Assembly: GCA_020746105.1 (NCBI GenBank)
Contig: CM036619.1
Location: forward strand, 13,306,238-13,370,237
Direction of reading: 5' to 3'
Source of the DNA: Trogon surrucura
Taxonomy: Eukaryota; Chordata; Aves; Trogoniformes; Trogonidae
Length of the DNA stretch: 64,000 bases
Shown: positions 1-12,400 of the stretch, one piece after another
Numbering within the stretch: the first letter of the stretch is position 1
Layout: each line of letters opens with the position of its first letter
Translations under genes and position numbers: made by a program
Notes under the pieces: model-generated
Databases searched by the model: none
Seen by the model: the letters and a program-made list of their open reading frames with translations, nothing else
What the model was told of the DNA's origin: nothing

Positions 1-1033
1 TTTGGGGAACTGCCTGGATAGTACCGTTGAACATCTTCTTTCTTGCCTCCTCCACTTCTTCAGGAGACCAACTTATACCATGCTTCAAACGTTGCGTAGC
101 AAACCAGATTCGGATTTGTTCTTCCGGATGCTTTGACGCTGCCGTCAGCCATGACAACTCTGCTTGCGTTGGGTAAGGAAATTTATTAAAGGAGTTGATC
201 ATGGTTGCGTTTGTGTCCAGTGCAGAGTTGTATTTGGTACTGTTCAGAGGTACCGGGACCTTGGGGACAAGGTTAATATTTGGTGGCAGCTGTACGGAGG
301 GCATAACGTGGGCTAACACGTCGTGGAGAAGGTCTCCATTTATACAAGCAATAGCTTCAGTGGCTTCAGTTATGATGCGGGGGAGAGTGCCATCCACATG
401 GTTTTCTGTAACTCCCTCTTCTGGCTTTTTGAGACCCTTCTTGGTTTCCCCTTTAGGCTTTCCCAGTTTCGTCACTGGTGGTTTGCTGGCACTAATACCC
501 CCATGAAGTGAATCATCACACTCTGTATTTTCTATCCCACCGCTTGTGACAGCGACATCGTCAGCAGTACTCTCAATGGACTGCTCTAAAACAGTCTGAT
601 TATTGCGTTTAATTAATTTCAGTTTGAAGTTAGTCTCTCCTGGGTGGTATTTTGTGTTGTGGTCAGATAAAGAATCGTATTTTTTGGTTGTGAAGTTGCA
701 TTCAGCACAGACATACAGGGGGTTGAGAATGACATTTGGATGCTGAGTGTCAACATGCTCTGTAAATTCATTTAAGTTTTGTGTTGAATAAGGGCAGTAT
801 TTACACTCATAGCCACCCTGGGGTTTCTTGGACTGATTTTCAGCTGGGGGCTTTGCCTCAACCACTTCGCAGTCTTTGACTGAGCTCTCTGAAGGCCAAT
901 TTTTTTTAGAGTCCTGCTGCGGTGCACCAGCCCCCTTCTCTTTAGGAGCCTCTACGCCCTCGGCACCTTCCTGCTCCATGACTTCAGAAGTTCGCACCAT
1001 ACAAGGAGTTGTTGACTTTCTTTTGCTAGCCAT
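1..1033 (-). CDS. ZHX2: Zinc fingers and homeoboxes protein 2, N-terminal 344 residues (3' end outside window)
   Basis: I translated the minus strand from the ATG at 1033-1031 down to base 1 and found no stop. The protein opens with MASKRKSTTPCMVRTSEV, which matches vertebrate ZHX2 better than ZHX1 or ZHX3. Two C2H2 fingers follow: C77-x2-C80-x12-H93-x4-H98 and C109-x2-C112-x12-H125-x4-H130. The first homeodomain spans about residues 263-324, with the FNKFPYPT helix-1 region and the recognition-helix core IWFATQRLKHGISW (W310, F311, W322). The later homeodomains lie beyond the window. ZHX proteins are nuclear transcriptional regulators, mostly repressors, that form homo- and heterodimers and bind NF-YA; this is family knowledge. 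The start is supported by a strong Kozak context (G at -3 and +4) and an in-frame upstream TGA at 1084-1082. The reading frame is intact, so this is the functional gene and not a retrocopy, as the upstream splice acceptor also suggests. Confidence 0.97.
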   Translation of the reverse strand, partial: MASKRKSTTPCMVRTSEVMEQEGAEGVEAPKEKGAGAPQQDSKKNWPSESSVKDCEVVEAKPPAENQSKKPQGGYECKYCPYSTQNLNEFTEHVDTQHPNVILNPLYVCAECNFTTKKYDSLSDHNTKYHPGETNFKLKLIKRNNQTVLEQSIESTADDVAVTSGGIENTECDDSLHGGISASKPPVTKLGKPKGETKKGLKKPEEGVTENHVDGTLPRIITEATEAIACINGDLLHDVLAHVMPSVQLPPNINLVPKVPVPLNSTKYNSALDTNATMINSFNKFPYPTQAELSWLTAASKHPEEQIRIWFATQRLKHGISWSPEEVEEARKKMFNGTIQAVPQ

Positions 1034-1209
1034 GGCAGCCACTGGCAGCAGGCTGTCGTCCCAGATGATGAATTTTTTTGATCAACTTGATAGATCGTGC
1101 AAACAGCTCCAACCTCCCTTGATTATTTCACTTTGTTTTCTTTAATGAAGAAATTCTGCCCCAGCTGTGACCATGAGCTCCACCAGCAGACTTGTCAGCT
1201 GCATGACAC
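1034..1209 (-). other. ZHX2: 5' UTR portion of the ZHX2 coding exon
   Basis: This is the 176-base leader between the inferred splice acceptor and the ATG. It has an in-frame TGA 48-51 bases upstream of the start, so the coding frame does not extend 5'. It contains two ATGs, both belonging to one short upstream ORF. The right boundary is inferred from the splice-site sequence only; transcript data would settle it. Confidence 0.7.
1142..1204 (-). promoter_or_regulatory. Upstream ORF in the ZHX2 leader
   Basis: An ATG at 1204-1202, five bases inside the inferred exon, opens a 20-codon ORF that ends in TAA at 1144-1142. A second ATG at 1174-1172 is in the same frame and shares that stop. The stop lies about 108 bases upstream of the ZHX2 ATG, so the uORF does not overlap the coding sequence and reinitiation is possible. 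The seen facts are the ATGs and the stop; any translational control is inference. Confidence 0.55.
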
Positions 1210-1232
1210 CTGTGAAACAAAGCACACATCGT
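1205..1232 (-). other. 3' splice acceptor of the ZHX2 coding exon
   Basis: On the minus strand the sequence reads TGTGCTTTGTTTCACAG followed by GTGTCATGC. This is a pyrimidine-rich tract ending in CAG/G, with the AG at 1211-1210. It is the best acceptor I see upstream of the start codon and fits the known ZHX2 structure of non-coding 5' exons joined to one large coding exon. The site is inferred from sequence alone. Confidence 0.65.
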
Positions 1233-2511
1233 TAGGCACTGATCTATAAAACACAGACTTAGCAGAAAGCCACAGCTTAAGATACGTGCATTTACAAGCT
1301 TGTTTTGGACAACACTGGACTTTTCCTCCCCATCCCCACCATCACTTCTTTTATTCTTTTGACCTAAAAGTCAGAACTGTCCCCACAGAGTAAAAGGAGT
1401 GAGTAGTCTGCAATGAAGTACACCACAGGAAGAAAATGGCTTTGACACAAATAAGATGAACAGACAGGGGATTTTAATCTCCACTAGACTCAACGTGTTT
1501 AGCTGGAAAAGAAAGAAGATACTGCTATAAATACCGCATCTTTTTATAGAAGCTGCATTTTCTATTAATTATTATTTTGAAGCCTGTAGATTTGAAATTG
1601 AGTGCGATTTATATTAAACTTAATTACTTCCCACTGTCACTTACCTTGTAAATATGTCTACTGAATGATTGTGGTTACTAATGGTGGGTGATTTCTAAAT
1701 AAAGCTATAGGGCCTGTCTTGGTTGTAGAAGCAAAGGCAGAAAGACGAGTTAATGCAAATCAACACTTTCAAAGGTCTGTGTCTTGATGAGAGGTGGGTT
1801 CAAAGGAACCGCAGCAGATCTACAGAAGCTTATCAAGTCTCTTCTGGAACAAAAGCTTCCTTGAAATACCACTTTGCACTCCATATTGACAGAGGTAGCT
1901 AGCAAAGGTCACAGAAGCCCTTAGATACTTTTTAAACAGGGTCCCTTCATGTGACCCTGCTGATATTCTCATCAAGCCCCGATTCATGCACATCACTCCC
2001 TACAGAATTCAAAAAAATCTATTTTCAAGCATGATTTGTATGTCAAAGCAGGTTTGGAAGTTCCTAAACGCAAAAATTCTGTAAAACATCCTTTTAAAAT
2101 GATCCGAGGTCAACATCACTCAGAACAACCACAAAGAAAAATGGTACCACCTGTTTTAGTATCTACCTGTGCTCATCATCAGTGGGTGAGGTGAAAAAAA
2201 AAAGGCATTTAGTTAATCAAAACAGTTTAATTATTTGGAAGAAAAAGTCACTCTCCTATTTGACAAGATCCTTGACTCCAAATTCCTTGATGAGATGGGT
2301 TCTGGTTTCGTAATACTTTCAGTCCTGATGGAAAACTCATCTTTTATAATCAAGGAGTCCTTGGGATGGGGTGGGGGAGGTACTGGGGTTTACAAACCGG
2401 AGGAGGATTGAAAGTGGAGCTCTGCAGAGTGGTAGGACCCACATCGACTTTTGCAGAAGTGTATTAAATGGAGAATCAGAATTAGAGATCTAAAGAAAGA
2501 TGTGCCAGTCC
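1210..2511 (-). other. Presumed ZHX2 5' intron, proximal part
   Basis: This is non-coding, A/T-leaning sequence directly upstream of the coding exon. I see no ORF of note, no conserved domain and no repeat family apart from short A runs such as the one near 2193-2202. It is assigned to a ZHX2 intron because it abuts the inferred acceptor. Confidence 0.6.
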
Positions 2512-2577
2512 ACGGCAGGGGGGATGGACTAGATGATCTTGAAAGATCTCGTCCAACCCAAACCATTCTGTGATTGT
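2512..2577 (+). mobile_element. CR1 3' tail fragment
   Basis: The stretch holds the CR1 3' UTR phrase GGACTAGATGATCTTGAAAG, then a diverged 'tcgtccaaccc' segment and the terminal ATTCTGTGATTGTG. It is a 5'-truncated copy with no coding capacity, in plus orientation (antisense to ZHX2). Confidence 0.8.
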
Positions 2578-5500
2578 GTTCTCACATCTAAACCAAAAGC
2601 CGATTTTCTCACTTGAAGCCTGTAAATGACAAACTGCACCCAATACCCAGCAGACATGAAGATCAAATGATGTAAAATCCCACTGCAGTTACATCTGAAC
2701 ACATTCAACATCAGCAGATAGTCTACATCCACCTCAGTGCTGCCCCTGAACCCGTTCCTCTTGCTTGTGCATATGTACAAAACCTAGAAATAGTCGCTAA
2801 CTTCTTAGCTCTGCTTGCAGCTGATGAGTACTTTGCAGGTCTCTAGAGCATTTCCTACTCTGCCCGTCACAGATCATACCGCTCCTGTATATATGGAAAC
2901 TCAAAATCATACACTGCCGGAGGAAGCAGCTCCAGCTGGGGATAAGAGCAGGGATGACAGCTTCCAGCTCCGTGTACTCAAAACCCAGCACAAAACAATT
3001 CTCCGCACACAAAACACTTGATACGCGAATTCACAGATCGGGCTCTTGCGAAACGCGAGCTACGAATCGCTACAGACACACCATGGAGAAGATGCTGTGC
3101 AGAGATCCTATCTGTTGTATTGCAGATGGCTCAGCAGTGCACAGGGTGCTCCGTGTTCACAGCCAGGATCACTCTGCAGCTCCTGGCCCCAGCAGAGACC
3201 AGGGATGCTCCCACACTTTTGCTGCTCTTGGGTGAAGCACTGGAGCATCTGGCTGACTTCAAAGGGCACATTTAAGCTCCGGGTGCTTCCCAGGGAAATG
3301 GACCATTTTTGCTCAGCTCTGTGAAACAGGGATGGGGCTGGGCCCCAGGCTTATGGCTCTGCCTCGGTCTGGATGACACACTGATGCTACCCTCTAACCT
3401 GGGATTGCCAACATGGTCATCATCATTCCCCAAAGCATTAGCGCCTCTGAGCCAACACCTCTTCTGTTTCCTCTTTTCCTTCTCCCTTTTAATAATAAAC
3501 AAGCACATAGACAGTGGAAAAACTGATGCCTGATTTTCTACGGATTTGTGCTGGCTGACCTTTAAACTGGATTACACTGAATATTCTCTCTATTATTTCC
3601 ACATATTCCTTCAAAATTCCCTTCTATCTCCCCTCACAATTGTGCTCCCAGAGAGTATTTTGACTGTCATCTGTGATCTGCTGCGCCCTGCTGCAGATGA
3701 GTTCGGAAGCTAGAGATGAACACACAACTGCCCAAATGCCCATCTTTCCAGCTACCCACTTTTCATGATGCTTGCAGAAAACTAATTATCTTTGAAGCTT
3801 CTTCCCTTATACCCAGTTTGACTGAAACAGGCCAAAAGGGGAGAGAAAGGGCCAGAATAGGCCCTGTAAGCCTAGCCTGCTCCTGGGAACAAGGTGAAGG
3901 CAATTGGGTCACCTCACTCTGCCCTGCAGATCCCACCGCGCTCGTGACACTGACTTTGATACGGAAGGGAAGGGAGGCACGAGGCAGTGGCCTGGGACAG
4001 GGTGGTGGAGACGAAGATGGAGTCACAACTCCCGGGATGCTCCTCTGCGGCTCCCTCTCCCTCCCAGGCCACACAGCTGCACTTAATGGTCTCCTCCTTT
4101 TCTGAGGTATGACCTTCTGCAAAATTCATGTGGCAACATCAGCAAAAGGAAGAAAATTCAAAAGACATCAAAGACAGAGCAAGGCTTAGTTATATTTCAC
4201 TGAATATCCACCCCTCCTCCCGCCCCAAAGGAAGAAAGAGCTAAGAACAAAAAGATAAAGGAATAGGATGGAAGAGAGAGTGGAGAACAAGAAGCATCTA
4301 GGTTACAACTTTGAATCAATCAAAGGTTTCCTAAAAGTCAGACTAAACGTTTTGAATTCCCCAGCCTCTGGAAGCTCAGTGAGCTCTCTGCTGCATTGAT
4401 TTGCTGCGCTGAGCTCCCATCTCTCATGAGGATATGAAGATCAGCCCCAAGCAAGGATGCTTCGATATGGACAAAGGGCCAAAGTCCCTTCAAAAACACA
4501 TTTAAATGGGTGGACAGATGAAAAATTCTGCCTGTTTCAGCCTTACTAGAAAAATGTACAGATTGTTGCTTCTCTTCCATATCCTTTCCACAGAATGGTT
4601 TTCTCCATGTCCAATTGCTGTTTGCTACTCTATGCTTCAAATAGTTTTTCTGCCATAAGAGAATCACTATCCACCATACAAATCAAGCCCAAGTCAAATG
4701 CTTTTGGAGGTCAGTAACAAAACCAAACGAGCTTCAGCCCAAGATGCGTAGGTTAGGGGGTTCACGATCAGCCAGAGACCATCTTTGGCCCTTCAACCTG
4801 CACCTGAAAGAGTGGGAGGGAACAAGGCCAAACACCTGCACGAGTAAGGAGAGTTTACTGGGACCTCCAAGCCACAGCCCCTTCAGGACCTTGGTAAGGA
4901 TGTCATTGGGATAAATCAATACACAATTGCTAAGGAGGTCAGATCCTCCATCTCTGGGAGCTGCATCACGTGTATTTGCAGAGGCTGCCATGTCTCATGT
5001 GAGAACGTCAGAGAGAGCACCAGGAGCATCTCACAGCTTTCAAACACAAGCCAATCGCCAGAACATCAAAGTCTCAGTGGACAGATTCAAATACGTGGTG
5101 TTGCTCCTGACAAAGCTGCTAAATGATGCCACTTCAGCTCCTCTGGTTCGGGAGTGAGGCAGCTCTCATGAGCTGTTGCTCAGCTAGAGCTCAGGGAACA
5201 GAGGAACACAAACCTGACTCCACAAACCTCTGGATTTCACCTGCAGATGGCTGTTCCTCCACCTAATGACAACTACCAACATTTGTGGCAGAGAGAAGAT
5301 ACTCCTCAGCAACAGCTAAGGCTTAGCAACCAGCACATCTTGACGGGAACCTGAGCTACACCACGGCACACGCATCCCTTTGAGGGGTGAAATTCACCTA
5401 TGATGCTCAATGAACGCGGCTGTGGATCAACCTCTATTCCTAAAGCTGGCCTGGTTCATCTTTTATGTTTTGCTACTGACAGGACGCTGGACAACTGACC

Positions 5501-8500
5501 CCTATTTTGGACTGCTGCCACTGTGGGCATGGAGGCACAGGCGTGCTGCCAGCTGCTGCTGTGTAAGCAGCCAGTCCCCCCAAACACAGAGAGGGAAGGC
5601 AGGCCTCACCCCTGCACCTCACCTGTTACACCTCCTGCTTGCCTTGCTATACTGTGACTGGTTGGAAAAATAAACCCATCAAATTTTATTTTTTTTATTT
5701 AGTTTTTTTGTAAAGGAGTAAATGCACAAAGCAGCAAAAGGCAATCAGATTAAAAGCAAAAGCGCTCAGCTCCAAGCAGAGAGCTGCTGCCGTGAACCAC
5801 GGAGAGCCCACGTGCAGGAACATCAGCTTTTGGTTTGCTTCAGCAAAGCCATGTGGGACAGGAGCGTCCAGGTCAGAAGCAACATGTTCTTTTAAACTTA
5901 CCTCCCAGAAGTGCATCACAGCAGTTACAACTAAGGCCCTAGCCTGATGTTGTTTAATTTCTGAAATTTAATTAACTAAACAACCCAGTCACAGTCCTCT
6001 GATCTTTCAAACCCCTGTTAAAACAGCACTGAAACACCAGATATGAGAAGGAAGCGGGATCTCATTTGGCGATTCTGCACAACTGAGGAAATGCCAGATT
6101 TCCAACCTGGTGGCCTGGCCTCACGCTGAGGGAACTATGGAGAACCATACAGGGAAAATAAAGCATGCTTTTAGGCCTGGCTGGCACTAGAAAGTATTTG
6201 CCTGTGTAGTGATGCCACCTTCCAACAGCAAAAGATAACTGTGCAGTTCAAGGTAGAGGGATGGGAAAAAAAAGAGTCAATCAGAAAAGCTTTCTCTTGC
6301 TGAACACTGAAATATCACTCTTCCTCATCTGTCCCTTGTGCACATAGCTATTTTCATACCTCCACCACTTCAAAAAAGTAAATATTTGGGTAGATACTGA
6401 ACTTATTTTCTGCAGTGCTGCTCTCATGTGGGCTCCTCCAAGGTGGTGGCAGGGCGGGAATTTTCCATGGCAGCTGCACCACAGCCTCATTGCCCAAAGC
6501 ACCGGCCAAAGCCCTGTGAGATGCGGCTGGGGAAGGTAGGGCAGTAGAGAGACAGGGTGAGATGCTGTCTGTCTTTTCCCTTATCTCAAAACACGAACAA
6601 GTTTGAAAAAGGCTGTCTGAAGACAACCAAATTTGAAAAGATGTCAACTTAAAAGGTGGGGAAAACCTTAACTTTGTCAGAAAGAGCAAATATCATCACT
6701 CCGTGCTGCATCTTGCTTCCAGCCAAGGGCTAGAAGAAAGTAATACAACAGAGACTGAAACAAGTTGAACCCCCTAACGCAGCACAAATGAATCTTCACT
6801 TTTCACAGATAGACCTTGTGTTCTGTTGTTTTGTGGTGTTGTCTTTTTTAAACAACCAGAAAGAAAATCACTTTGGTGACACGTGTGTGATTCGCCAATA
6901 AAATCCTTCTTATTTTTCAGCTCACTGCATTGTATCGTGCTAACAAAGAGTTCCCAGGACCTGGCCTCACCTGAAAACAAACAGTGGGAAAATCGCCCCC
7001 ATGAGGATACCTGCACATACGTGCAGAAACACAGGGGGTTTCATTAGCAAGGGCCAGCTCACGTTTAAAGAGGGTGGAAACATTTTATTGCTTTACTGCT
7101 TAGGCGCTCAGTGTCCACAAACAGCATCCTCTCCGCTAAACACCACAAGCAACAGCAAATCAGACTCTTGTAATTTAACTCCCCCCTGCAAACACTCCCT
7201 GATGTCTGAAAGAGACGCTCAATAGCACAAAGGCACAAACTCCTCCTTGCAGCTTTCCCCTGCCCCTTCCCCAGCTCAGAGTCGCAGCAGGCGGTGCACA
7301 GCACTGCACCACCCAGGGCTCACCAGCAAGGACTTGTCAGACACAAATCTTTCAGTCCCTGGTGTTTTTTGGGATGCTATCCTGCTTTATCCCTCACTGA
7401 GTGGATCTCGGCAAACCTCCACATGGACGTCACATTCTGCCCTCGGATGCCAGCCAGGCCCCGCTGCCCATCACCTCGCAAAGGCGGCAGCTTGCTTTTA
7501 TAGCTGAGACACCGCCTGCATCAATTATTTTTCCAGAGCTGAAGAATCTGACACCCCTTCCAGGATGTGTGACCAACAACACTGTGATAGAGCTCAGTGG
7601 GTCTGTTAATTTCTGGCTACCTTCAGTGATGCTCCTCTCTCCTTCCCGTAACCTTTCAAGCTTGCAGGTTCCTGGCTCCCCCAGGACTCAAAAGCACGTA
7701 TATCCCTGTGAGCATCTCTGCTTTTAACACTTAACTCCAACCCACGTGGCTGCCCAGAAGTTGTGCCCACAGAGTTAAGAGCAGTTCAGAGATGAATTGA
7801 TATTACTTGACAGCATCATAACCCGACCACAACCACCTCCTCTTCACCCAAGACGGCTGCAGCAATGCAAACACACGCAGCACAAAGCAGAGCTATTACC
7901 CTGCTCCGTATCAGCGACGCTGAACTCGCATTCATTAATGTCACGGTCATATTATTCTCCTACAAACCCAAGGATGAGAGGCGAGATACACATTTCATAG
8001 CGCAAAAAAAGGGAGCATGCCTAGGGTGATGTTTTTCCTTCCTTACAACTGCTTTTAGCACACAGTTGCTACCGTAATATCAAAAAGCACATCAGCTAGC
8101 ACAGCAAAAAAATGCTGTTGCTCTCCACTGTGATAAAACACTTAAACCCACTGCTTAATTATATGCAGGAGAATAAGCAAACCAGGGCAAATAATTCCTG
8201 CATGACAGATTGGGACTGTAATGACTTATAAAAGAAAGCCACAGAACGAAAGGTAGGTTTTGTGAACTAAAACAGAGCTTTTAAAATGGCATTTAAGTTA
8301 GAGCAGCCTAGAGCCTCGACACTTCTGCAGTTCTTTGTAAGCTGAATAAAACACAACTAACGGGGAGGTATACAGATCGTTACAGCAATAATTTTCGTGG
8401 GCATGTGAAAAAATAAATTTCAAAATGCTATACATCTGCAATTCACGTATGTTGGTATAGACATTTCTAATTAAAAAAAAAAACCAAAACAACACAAAGA

Positions 8501-9304
8501 TGTTTGCAGCAGGGTGACATGGCCATGAATTTGTATCTACAGAGAAGTAGTAATTGACAATTTTTCTTTCTTTTAAGGACCAGAAGCTTACATCTTTCAA
8601 AGGTGATCAGCAAACCAAACTGCCTCCACGACGACTCTTTCATTCTATGACTCCTGGCTTCGCCCCCAGCAACGTGCCCTGTGATACTGGACATTAACAC
8701 CTCTGTGAATGGGGGCAGAAAAAAACCCAGCACATATCCTGCTTCTGCCTTGCTGAGAGACTCTAAAAATACACAGGCAAAACAAAAACGAGATGTTTTG
8801 GTAGAGATGGGCTTAGGGTAGGATCAAATGGGGTTTCAAAAGGCACCAAGAGTAGCAGAAAACCCTGGAGAACAGCACGCCTAAGCCAATCCACATGAAA
8901 GCTGCCTCTTCATGTTAACAGCTCAGCTGCGATGCGACCACTGTGCAGAGATAAAGAAACTTATTCTGGAAAACACATATATTCTGGAAAAAGAAAAACA
9001 ACAAAAAACCCACCTTCTGTAGGCTTTACCAGAACAGGTTGTGTCAGGCAGTACCGTGCAACAGGCGTATTTCAGAGTACACCGCTCACAGGCTATTCTT
9101 TTGAACTAAAATGTTCTCATTCACGCTGCTGCAAAGTCAAAGACATGGGATAAATGGTGGGTTTTCTGTGCTGGACGTTGTATAAATGCAAGTGGCCAAA
9201 CCCTTCCCAGAAAAGGGAAAGCTGAATATTGCATGCTGTGAATTTTCTATTACAAGTACTCATCTGCAATCCCTAGCTTCCTCTTTTTTTTTTGTCTTTT
9301 AAAA
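2578..9304. other. Non-coding, intron-like DNA with no recognised gene
   Basis: Only short overlapping ORFs of about 60-130 codons occur, on both strands and without recognisable domains, Kozak support or splice structure. Composition shifts mildly: GC-richer patches lie near 3.1-3.4, 3.9-4.1 and 7.2-7.5 kb, and A/T-rich patches near 5.7-6.0 and 8.1-8.5 kb. I see no transposon apart from homopolymer runs, and nothing to annotate as a gene. Confidence 0.6.
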
Positions 9305-9402
9305 ATCATAGAATCGTAGAATGTTAAGGGTTGGAAGGGTTCTCTAGAGATCATCTAGTCCAAGCCCCCTGCCAGAGCAGGATCCCCCAGGGCACACGAA
9401 AT
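9305..9402 (-). mobile_element. CR1 3' tail fragment
   Basis: The plus strand begins ATCATAGAATCGTAGAATG, then GGTTGGAAGGGTTCTC, GATCATCTAGTCCAAGCCCC and TGCCAGAGCAGGATC. This is the reverse complement of a CR1 3' end, so the element lies on the minus strand. It is truncated after about 100 bases. It follows a T-rich run (9284-9300) that could be part of the insertion junction. Confidence 0.85.
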
Positions 9403-12400
9403 GGGGGTGGGCAACCATGACCAGCACGCAAGGGCTGCAGCTCCCACCAGTTTCTGAAGTTGGCGCAGTCTGGGAAAAGCTTTTTGCCATGAACTGTGGG
9501 CTTCTGCCAGAGGCACCTGCTTTGGTGTCCTGCTGAACACATGGCTTAGCTGGTGTCGTCCGCTGGGGTCACAGATGTCCAGAGACAGAAAGGGACCAAA
9601 ACTTCCAGTGGCACCTATGACTGTACATGCTCAAAATGCAGAAGGTGCTCAGTGGATGCACTTCTGGGGCCTCACTTTCTCCTTTTGGAAGGAAAAATAC
9701 GAAGCAACCTCTTTCAAGCAAGAAGATGTACGAACCACCCATGCAAGATACAGCCAGACACACCATCAGATGTTCTCAAGACCCACAGGGCGGCTGAACC
9801 TCTCTTCAACACCCTCCCATCGGTGGCTTCCAGGGGCAGCAATCTCCACAGACTAGTCACGTACCCTGTCAAAAATATCTCCTTTAATCAGTGGTGTGTT
9901 TACTCCTAGGGTGGGTACTTGCATGTTCGTAAGAGAAAAATAAAGACCAACAAATTTCTTAAGAGAGAAATAGAAACACTATAAAAACATTCATTCTAAT
10001 TAGTTTAATTACTTGTCTGTGCAGCTCACTGAATCCCCATCACTGGAATGGATTACAGTCACTCGATTTAAGTAATTTTAAGTTTTTATCCAGCACCATG
10101 TGGTGGGAGGACAAGAGACTCACAGACACAAACCAAAAATTATCTGTAGACCCTATCTTCAGTTACGTGGATAAAACCTGGATGTATCCATCTTGATTTT
10201 ATGCAGGAAAAAAACCACAACAGTTTAATCTGTTTGAAAGCTCAGTTTCGTTTCTTTCTGGGTATGCTTTTAAAGAGTAGATTTGTCTTCTGGGAAAGGG
10301 AGGGATGTGCTAAAAGAAGTATTATTCGCTTAAACAACTTTTAGTAATCATTTCCTATTTGTTAAGTTCAAACATCTTAACAGCAACGCCTGGTCCTCTT
10401 TTTCCTCAGCGTCACCCACCATTCCATGACACTGCCACCTAGACAGGGTACAGCTGTATACAAAAATCAAGACATTTAATTTCTTCACTTTACATGCTTA
10501 CGAAACTTAAGCAAAAGTACAGAAGTTTTGCTGCTGTGTGTGCCTCTCACACTGCCTCTCTCCCTCAGCAAACTCTTCTGCTCTGGGGACCACAGCACCC
10601 TGCCTTTAGTGCCCAGATGACCTGATGCTGTAAAATGCGTGAGGGTTGAGTCCAGGAGACTACTTGGTGACTGCTTCTTAGAAGGGTTTAGATTTAAGGA
10701 ACAGAAGAAGGAGAGAAATCTGTGTCACCAGAATATCATGTCTGAACATGACCCACAATACACGCAGAATTACGGGATGCCTGGCCAACTCAGTTTGGCC
10801 AATACGGGGAGCAGCTTTTGCATCAGCCTCATCCAACACAAGAGCAGCTCCGAAGGAGCCTACAAAGCTGCCAAAAGAGAGGAAGGAGCTCAATAATTAA
10901 TGCAAAACATTAGTAACCTGCGAGTGTCTAGAGCCGCACACCTCCCCGCTTTGACTCATTCACTCTGTGTTCAAAACACGCAGATGTGACTATATTGTGA
11001 TTTACGGAGCTGATGAGTCACTGCACCTCTTTCCTCCCTCTGCAAAGGGCTTCTCTGTGTATCTTCATGTTCCCCGATGAGGAGTACAGATGAGAGGATA
11101 AAAGACTCCAAGCAGACTAGCATAATGTGTTCCTCCCACAGGATGGTTTTCAGTGTATCCCCAAACACTGCTATTCTTCTCTCCTGCCCCCATTTCCCTC
11201 CCCCTTGTCTACACTCTGGAGAACTCAACGGCTATCACTTCGAGTCATCCAGCCTGGCACTGCTGACGCAGTCTGAACCTTTGCACCACTCGGAAAAGCT
11301 TCAGTACACAATAATTTCCCCTTTAAAAACATTAGGTCTGGTTTATAATCGTAACAACTAAAAATATTTACATCCTGCATGGAAAGTCTTTTGCTACAGT
11401 GCCAGACACTATCGAAGGAAGTTGAAAAGCTGGGGTTTGGGTATGAAGCAGCATCTTGGAGTCCACCACACTGAATACTCATACAGCGATGCAATGGAAA
11501 CATTCACCTCAACATTTGCAGAAGCAGGAATTTTAACAAACCAAACCAGCCCTGGAAACTGCCAGATGGATTTTCACGGGACCTGAACACTCAGTGTCCT
11601 CCAAACTCAGCCAGAGGATATCAACCAAATCTGATGTCCACCACTCTTCAGGACAGCTCCAATTTTAAGCACATGGCCAGCCATTGGCCTAACTCATACA
11701 GTTCAATACCCCAATGAACCGAGGAGGCAAACCTCAGGCGTTGCACATCCAAATGCCACGTTTCTGTCTGCAAGTGCAAACAGGCCCCCACACACGTGCC
11801 GCTACCAGCTCAGGGGAGCACATCGCAGACACCCCTGCTGCCTGTGCCCACAGCCAGGCCAGATCCACCACTTGATCGCCAAATTCAGATGAATGACCTT
11901 AAATCGCTGGCAGATGATGCATGTGTTTCCCAACTCGGATCTCTATTAGAAGACTTCTGTGATACAGATGAATCCCTGTATTGCTGGGAAAATAAATCTC
12001 CTTCCTCAAACCTGACATAATTTCTTCCCAGCCATAGCTGGTACCCACTCTCACAACCGAGAGAGACAAAAAGCAGGTATGTAAGTAAGGTCTGCAGGCC
12101 ATATCTCTGCTGTCCCAGCACACAGGGAAGCAGCTGCTGCTGTTTAAGAGGAATGAGGTTCTTGAAGCGTACTTGCCCGTGCAGTGCCTTGCATCAGTCT
12201 GACCTCCTCAGCTTCCTCTGGCTCTGGCGATGAGCAGACTTGGTTCTGTTGAGGGACTTTCCAAGAATCCTGGTGTAAATAACATTCACTCTCATCTTGT
12301 CGTGTTTTAGATTATATTTCACTGTGCTCTACTTGCTTACAGGAAAGACTGTTTCAAAAGAGGCCTTGTATCAGACCATGAAAAATACAGCTCCACATTT

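Noticed and set aside
195..506. Plus-strand ORF of 103 codons, overlapped by another at 323-511
   Set aside because: It is the antisense shadow of the ZHX2 coding exon, which is intact on the minus strand.
876..1145. Plus-strand ORF of 89 codons
   Set aside because: It lies antisense to the ZHX2 start region and its leader and has no support of its own.
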